Notes under the pieces: generated by a model
What the model was told of the DNA's origin: nothing
The model's database searches: none
What the model saw: only the letters and a program-made list of their open reading frames with translations
Program-made: the position numbers and the translations under genes
Source of the DNA: Streptomyces chromofuscus
GTDB lineage: Bacteria; Actinomycetota; Actinomycetes; Streptomycetales; Streptomycetaceae
Length of the DNA stretch: 64,000 nucleotides
Direction: 5' to 3'
NCBI RefSeq assembly: GCF_015160875.1
Contig: NZ_CP063374.1
Location: 6,947,501-7,011,500 of the forward strand
Shown: in pieces, positions 62,968 through 64,000 of the stretch
Layout of the letters: every line of letters starts with the position of its first letter
Numbering within the stretch: the stretch's first letter is position 1

Positions 62968-63999
62968 TCAGACGCTGTGCCCGTCGCCTCCAGACGACGC
63001 CTTGATGCCCTCGGTGATCTCGTCGATCACCGACGCCTTCTGGTCGGCGTCGATGCCGAAGCGGACCACGACCAGTTGCCCGGAGTCGGCGGGCGAGGGG
63101 AAGACGAGCGACTCGACCAGGCCGTCGGCGCCCTTGCTGGTGATCGCCTTCCAGCGGACCAGGTAGCCCTTCTGCCCGGCCACGGTCACCGCCTTCGAGG
63201 CCAGCACCTGGTGCGAAGTGATCTTCCCGTAGGTGTTGCCGCCGTAGGCCTCCTCGGCGTTCTCCGCGATGTCCGCCTTCGCGACTTCCTCCGGTGTGCT
63301 GCCCTCGGTGCCCAGCACCTGGGCGGGCGCCGAGTACGCGCCGCCCTTCGTGCACGACTTGGACGTGTCGCCGGGGCACTTGTAGCTGTCGTCGGACGTC
63401 ATTTGCGCGCCCACGCCGAACGCCTGGCCGGTCCAGCCCTCCGGCACCGGCAGGCTGATCCCGTTCACCGGGTCGGACAGCGTGCCGCCGCCCTCGACCT
63501 CCGGCGCCCGGGACCCCTCCGGCGCGGGGGACTGCCCGCCGGGCCCGCCCGAATCGCCGAACGGCCCGTCCTGGCCGCCGTCCTGCCCGTCCGGCCCCTG
63601 CTGCTGCGAGTCGGCGCGGCTTGCGCCGGCACCGTTGTCGCTGGTCAGCGCGTACACGCCGATGCCGATGCTGGCGAGGACGGCGACCGCCACCACGACG
63701 GCCGTCCCGATCCGCAGCGCCCGGCGCCGCCCGCCCGGCGGCTGGACCGGATACCCGGGGTACCCCGGATGTCCCGGGTACGCCTGGTGCCCCGGATACC
63801 CGGGAGCCGCGGGGCCCCCGGGGTAGGCGGGATACGTCGGCTGGGCCTGCTGCGCGTCGGCGGCCGGCGAAGGCCCCGCCGGGGGACCCCAGCCCGCGGC
63901 CGACCCCGCCGGACGGGTCCGGTCCGTCCACGCCTTGCCGTCCCACCAGCGCTCGGTGGCGGGACCGTCACTTGTCTGCCCGGGGTCGGGGTACCACCC
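62968..63999 (-). CDS. DUF2510 domain membrane-anchored protein (5' end outside window)
   Basis: Frame is open to the window edge. In order from the N-terminal side: a DUF2510 motif (GWYPDPGQ...ERWWDGKAWTDRTRP), a proline/glycine/tyrosine-rich tract with YPGHPGYPGYP repeats, a basic GGRRRALRIG stop-transfer, one TM helix (VVVAVAVLASIGIGVYAL), a flexible Gly/Gln/Asp-rich linker, and an extracytoplasmic domain of ~170 residues (ISLPVPEGWTGQAFGVG, YKCPGDTSKSCTKGGAYSAP) with a likely disulfide. Function unknown; such proteins are frequent in Streptomyces. Confidence 0.85.
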   Translation of the reverse strand, partial: GWYPDPGQTSDGPATERWWDGKAWTDRTRPAGSAAGWGPPAGPSPAADAQQAQPTYPAYPGGPAAPGYPGHQAYPGHPGYPGYPVQPPGGRRRALRIGTAVVVAVAVLASIGIGVYALTSDNGAGASRADSQQQGPDGQDGGQDGPFGDSGGPGGQSPAPEGSRAPEVEGGGTLSDPVNGISLPVPEGWTGQAFGVGAQMTSDDSYKCPGDTSKSCTKGGAYSAPAQVLGTEGSTPEEVAKADIAENAEEAYGGNTYGKITSHQVLASKAVTVAGQKGYLVRWKAITSKGADGLVESLVFPSPADSGQLVVVRFGIDADQKASVIDEITEGIKASSGGDGHSV

Positions 64000-64000
64000 G

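Overview
The window is a stretch of a Streptomyces chromosome. The evidence is very high G+C with strong third-position GC bias, frequent GTG starts, many ATGA/GTGA stop-start overlaps, Tat-dependent secreted enzymes and numerous sugar regulators. Gene content and order also resemble, as far as I remember, the S. coelicolor SCO6650s-SCO6670s region (variant GTP cyclohydrolase II, second pentose-phosphate operon, Sfp-type phosphopantetheinyl transferase). No rRNA, tRNA, CRISPR array or complete insertion sequence was seen.

Layout. 0-3.2 kb: end of a methyltransferase / membrane protein / creatininase-family / GTP cyclohydrolase II-like group, followed by the stub of a dead flavoprotein gene. 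The cyclohydrolase carries Met120, the residue reported to switch this enzyme to the formylated pyrimidine product. 3.2-9.5 kb: serine hydrolase, flavin/F420 PPOX protein, a helical unknown, and a coupled DUF2243 - CtaG-like - MFS operon. 9.7-13 kb: a two-domain 3-dehydroshikimate dehydratase and a repeat-rich membrane protein. 13-22 kb: the operon tkt-tal-zwf-opcA-pgi-gnd-histidine phosphatase, facing an AraC regulator across a region with a perfect palindrome.

23-28.5 kb: a tightly coupled five-gene cassette matching what I recall as the SCO2521-SCO2525 families: three proteins of unknown function, a ParA-like ATPase with an altered P-loop, and an NNMT-like methyltransferase. Next to it, divergently, lie a GNAT acetyltransferase and a two-TM protein with a beta-rich cytosolic domain. 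This is the best candidate here for an undescribed system. 30-34.3 kb: a secreted GH16 glucanase with a LacI-type operator, a threonine aldolase, and several decayed genes (MMPL exporter, histidine kinase, Tat-secreted protein).

34.3-49.8 kb: a glycan-use locus. Leftward: PfkB kinase, lipoprotein, two ABC permeases, GH2 beta-galactosidase and a Tat-secreted phosphoesterase with a lectin-like domain. Rightward: DeoR regulator, GH4, GH38 alpha-mannosidase and GH29 alpha-fucosidase. Together they look built to import and dismantle a mannose-, galactose- and fucose-containing, possibly phosphorylated, glycan. 50-55.7 kb: ATP-grasp protein, metallophosphoesterase coupled to a phosphopantetheinyl transferase, an XRE/ImmA-like pair and a solo MmyB-like sensor. 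55.8-64 kb: a probably leaderless LacI regulator next to a truncated solute-binding protein, a Tat-secreted phospholipase C, a DMT transporter/PAP2 pair controlled across a dense operator array by a TetR protein, and a DUF2510 membrane protein running off the end.
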